DNA of 7,405 bases from NCBI GenBank assembly GCA_027592155.1, contig JAQCKY010000100.1, positions 1-7,405 of the forward strand. The letters run 5' to 3'. The notes beneath the pieces were generated by a model. The model was given only the letters and a program-made list of their open reading frames with translations. It made no database searches and was not told the DNA's origin. Source of the DNA: Pseudomonadota bacterium. Its GTDB lineage: Bacteria > Pseudomonadota > Alphaproteobacteria > Rhodospirillales > UBA2165. The translations under genes and the position numbers were made by a program. This document shows positions 5,902 to 7,405 of the stretch, piece after piece (within the stretch, counting starts at the first letter, position 1; the number at the start of each line of letters is the position of its first letter).

Positions 5902-6684
5902 CTAATAGTAATACTCCCCGGCGTTAATGATATGCACCTGGCCGGTCATGCTGTCGCTGGCGGGGGACGCTAGGAAGACGATGCTGCCGTCCAGATCCTC
6001 GGCACGGACGTGAGTGCCCAAAGCGCGGGCATCAAGCATGCCGGCGAGCTTGGCTGGGTTTTCCGCAAAGTCCTTTTCGGATAGGTCGCTGGTAATCAGG
6101 CCGTAGGCGAAGGTATTGACGCGGATGCCGTCGGGACCGAGCTCCGCCGCCAAGGAGCGCGTCATCGCCAGAATCGCGCCTTTCGCGGTGGTGTAGTGCA
6201 GGCGGTTGATCAGGCCGGTCATCATGGTGGTCGAGCCGATATTGATGATCTTGCCGTATTTCTGTTTCTGCATCTGAGGCACGACCGCCTTGGCGCAAAG
6301 GAAAGCACCCCGGACATTGACGGACATCAGTTCGTCCCATTGCTCGACGGTCATTTCGGTGACCGGGATCGGCGGAATGTTGGAGCCGAGCGCGGCGTTA
6401 TTGACCAGGATTTCCAGACTGCCGAATTCATCGATGGCCTTGGCCACCATCTCTTGCACCGAGGTCTCGTTCGAGACATCGGCTTTTACGCATAAGGTGC
6501 GACCACCGCCCGAATTGGACATCTTGGTGATTTCCGCCGCCACATCGGATGTGTCTTTAAGATCGGCGAGCACGACATTTGCTCCCTCCGCCGCTAATGC
6601 CTTCGCAAAGCTGGCGCCAAGTGAAGCCCGCTCGCCCTGTGCCGCGCCGGTGACCAGCGCGGTTCGTCCGTCCAATTGTCCCAT
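5902..6684 (-). CDS. Short-chain dehydrogenase/reductase (SDR), divergent glycine-rich loop
   Basis: The 260-residue classical-type SDR is an NAD(P)-dependent Rossmann-fold oxidoreductase acting on alcohols or ketones. Catalytic residues are complete: Asn123 (SVNVRG), Ser151 (NIGSTT), Tyr164 and Lys168 (HYTTAKGA). Asp41 at the end of the second strand (VVLADL) suggests NAD rather than NADP, and Asp69-Val70 and NNAA (95-98, for the usual NNAG) are in place. Three parts are atypical. The cofactor loop is TGAAQGERASLG (12-23), with four extra residues before the last glycine of TGxxxGxG. The usual PG after the sixth strand is YG (FAYGLITSD). The C-terminus ends INAGEYYY. The ATG at 6684 (minus strand) follows AGGGAGAG at ideal spacing. 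The gene lies 22 bases downstream of a luciferase-like monooxygenase, so the two form an operon and may act on the same molecule. The substrate is unknown. Confidence 0.92.
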   Translation of the reverse strand: MGQLDGRTALVTGAAQGERASLGASFAKALAAEGANVVLADLKDTSDVAAEITKMSNSGGGRTLCVKADVSNETSVQEMVAKAIDEFGSLEILVNNAALGSNIPPIPVTEMTVEQWDELMSVNVRGAFLCAKAVVPQMQKQKYGKIINIGSTTMMTGLINRLHYTTAKGAILAMTRSLAAELGPDGIRVNTFAYGLITSDLSEKDFAENPAKLAGMLDARALGTHVRAEDLDGSIVFLASPASDSMTGQVHIINAGEYYY

Positions 6685-6688
6685 TGCT

Positions 6689-6696
6689 CTCTCCCT
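6689..6696 (-). promoter_or_regulatory. Ribosome binding site of the SDR gene
   Basis: On the minus strand AGGGAGAG lies 4 bases before the ATG at 6684. It sits inside the 22-base gap after the upstream monooxygenase stop and supports the chosen start. The surrounding 19 bases match the start region of the CMD gene at 18 positions. Confidence 0.7.
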
Positions 6697-6706
6697 GTTT
6701 CGCGCT

Positions 6707-7405
6707 TTAGCGCAGGCCCGCCTGTTCGACCAGCGGGTAAACGTCGTTCATGAATTCTTCCATTTGTTCTTCGAATTTGACCCAGGTGAGCAAGATGCCG
6801 TTGAAACCGCATCCCGACAGCTTGATCATGGTGTCGACGCATTGCTCCTTGGTGCCGACGATGGGGTAGCCGCCCCAGCCGGCCATGAAATGCGCCTTCA
6901 TGCCTTGCAGTTCTTCCGGTGTGAAGGTCTCGGCATTGATGCCCATGGTTTCGATCAGTTTGCCGCCGGCCTCCCAATCGCCTTTGTCATAAATGTAATG
7001 CCGGAGCTTTTCCTGGGCTTCTTTTTCGGTCTCGCCGATGACGACGTAGCAGTTCGTCCACATCTCCATGGTGTTGTCGTATTCTTCCCGGCCGAGATCG
7101 TAGTAGCTGGCGACCATGCCCTTGAGTACGTCGAAATCCCGTGACTTCGGGGCGACGAATGAGACATCGGCATTCTTGGCGGCGTAGTGACGCCCTCGAT
7201 CGGAGCCGCCCGCATTCATTACAACGGGGCGTGGCTGTTGGATCGGTTTGGGTTCCAGATAACCTTTGACGATTTTGTAGAACTCGCCTTGGTGATCGAG
7301 TTCCTCGGTCGAGGTCCAGAGGTGATCGACAATCGAAAGCCATTCCTGGGCCATGTCATAGCGTTTGTCATGTCCGATCAACTCGACGCCGAACATCTCG
7401 ATCTC
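6707..7405 (-). CDS. Luciferase-like (LLM class) flavin-dependent monooxygenase, C-terminal part (5' end outside window)
   Basis: This is the C-terminal 232 or so residues of a second luciferase-like monooxygenase; the frame is open to the right edge, and the residues before Met at 7396 (EIE) continue the family pattern. It is closest in look to the alkanesulfonate monooxygenase/RutA-like branch: EMFGVELIGHDKRYDMAQEW, then HLWTSTEELDHQGEFYKIVK, the substrate/flavin-pocket stretch PKPIQQPRPVVMNAGGSDRG, and AAKNADVSFV. The C-terminal VGTKEQCVDTMIKLSGCGFN matches the family's usual G-T/S-x-E-x-V motif and final barrel helix. Members use FMNH2 supplied by a separate reductase, with O2, to oxygenate and often cleave substrates. 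It differs in subfamily from the luciferase-like protein at 769-1800, so the two are not a recent duplication. It precedes the SDR gene by 22 bases in one operon. The N-terminal barrel strands and real start are outside the window, and the substrate cannot be assigned. Confidence 0.92.
   Translation of the reverse strand, partial: EIEMFGVELIGHDKRYDMAQEWLSIVDHLWTSTEELDHQGEFYKIVKGYLEPKPIQQPRPVVMNAGGSDRGRHYAAKNADVSFVAPKSRDFDVLKGMVASYYDLGREEYDNTMEMWTNCYVVIGETEKEAQEKLRHYIYDKGDWEAGGKLIETMGINAETFTPEELQGMKAHFMAGWGGYPIVGTKEQCVDTMIKLSGCGFNGILLTWVKFEEQMEEFMNDVYPLVEQAGLR

Noticed and set aside
6290..7144. Open frame of 284 codons on the plus strand across the SDR and second luciferase-like gene
   Set aside because: It spans two convincing minus-strand genes and the gap between them, and its translation resembles no family; it is an antisense artefact.

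Overview
The window looks like chromosomal DNA of an alphaproteobacterium, possibly a marine or soil Rhodospirillales-like lineage. This is an inference from the fairly high GC, the tight short operons with AGGGAG-type ribosome binding sites, the mix of flavin and short-chain oxidoreductases, and an intergenic hairpin repeat of a kind I associate with this class. No RNA genes, CRISPR array, insertion sequence or phage genes were seen.

Layout. Positions 2-2808 (+) hold a three-gene run: the C-terminal 255 residues of a GMC flavoprotein oxidoreductase that starts left of the window, a luciferase-like flavin monooxygenase whose ATG overlaps the GMC stop codon, and a QorA-type NADPH:quinone reductase 24 bases further on. 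A 199-base gap (2809-3007) carries a pair of inverted, covarying hairpins (REP-like). Next come a carboxymuconolactone decarboxylase/AhpD-fold protein (3008-3601) and, 6 bases later, a DUF2238/YjdF-type membrane protein (3608-4234). A weak terminator-like hairpin follows. Positions 4359-5845 hold a lower-GC locus encoding a secreted protein of no recognised family. It is split between two reading frames, and the second part is TPR-like; I think it is one gene broken by frameshifts. Converging on it from the right, on the minus strand, is an operon of a second luciferase-like monooxygenase (6707 to beyond the window end) and a divergent short-chain dehydrogenase (5902-6684), 22 bases apart.

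How the genes may work together. Five different redox enzymes, including two luciferase-like monooxygenases from different subfamilies, lie within 7.4 kb around a CMD-family protein. This suggests an accessory oxidative or catabolic region (alcohol, terpenoid or xenobiotic-type substrates), with each monooxygenase beside a dehydrogenase that could handle its substrate or product. No substrate can be read from the sequence. I see no strong case for a wholly new system. The best leads are the hairpin pair, the frame-broken secreted protein, and the SDR with an expanded glycine-rich loop.
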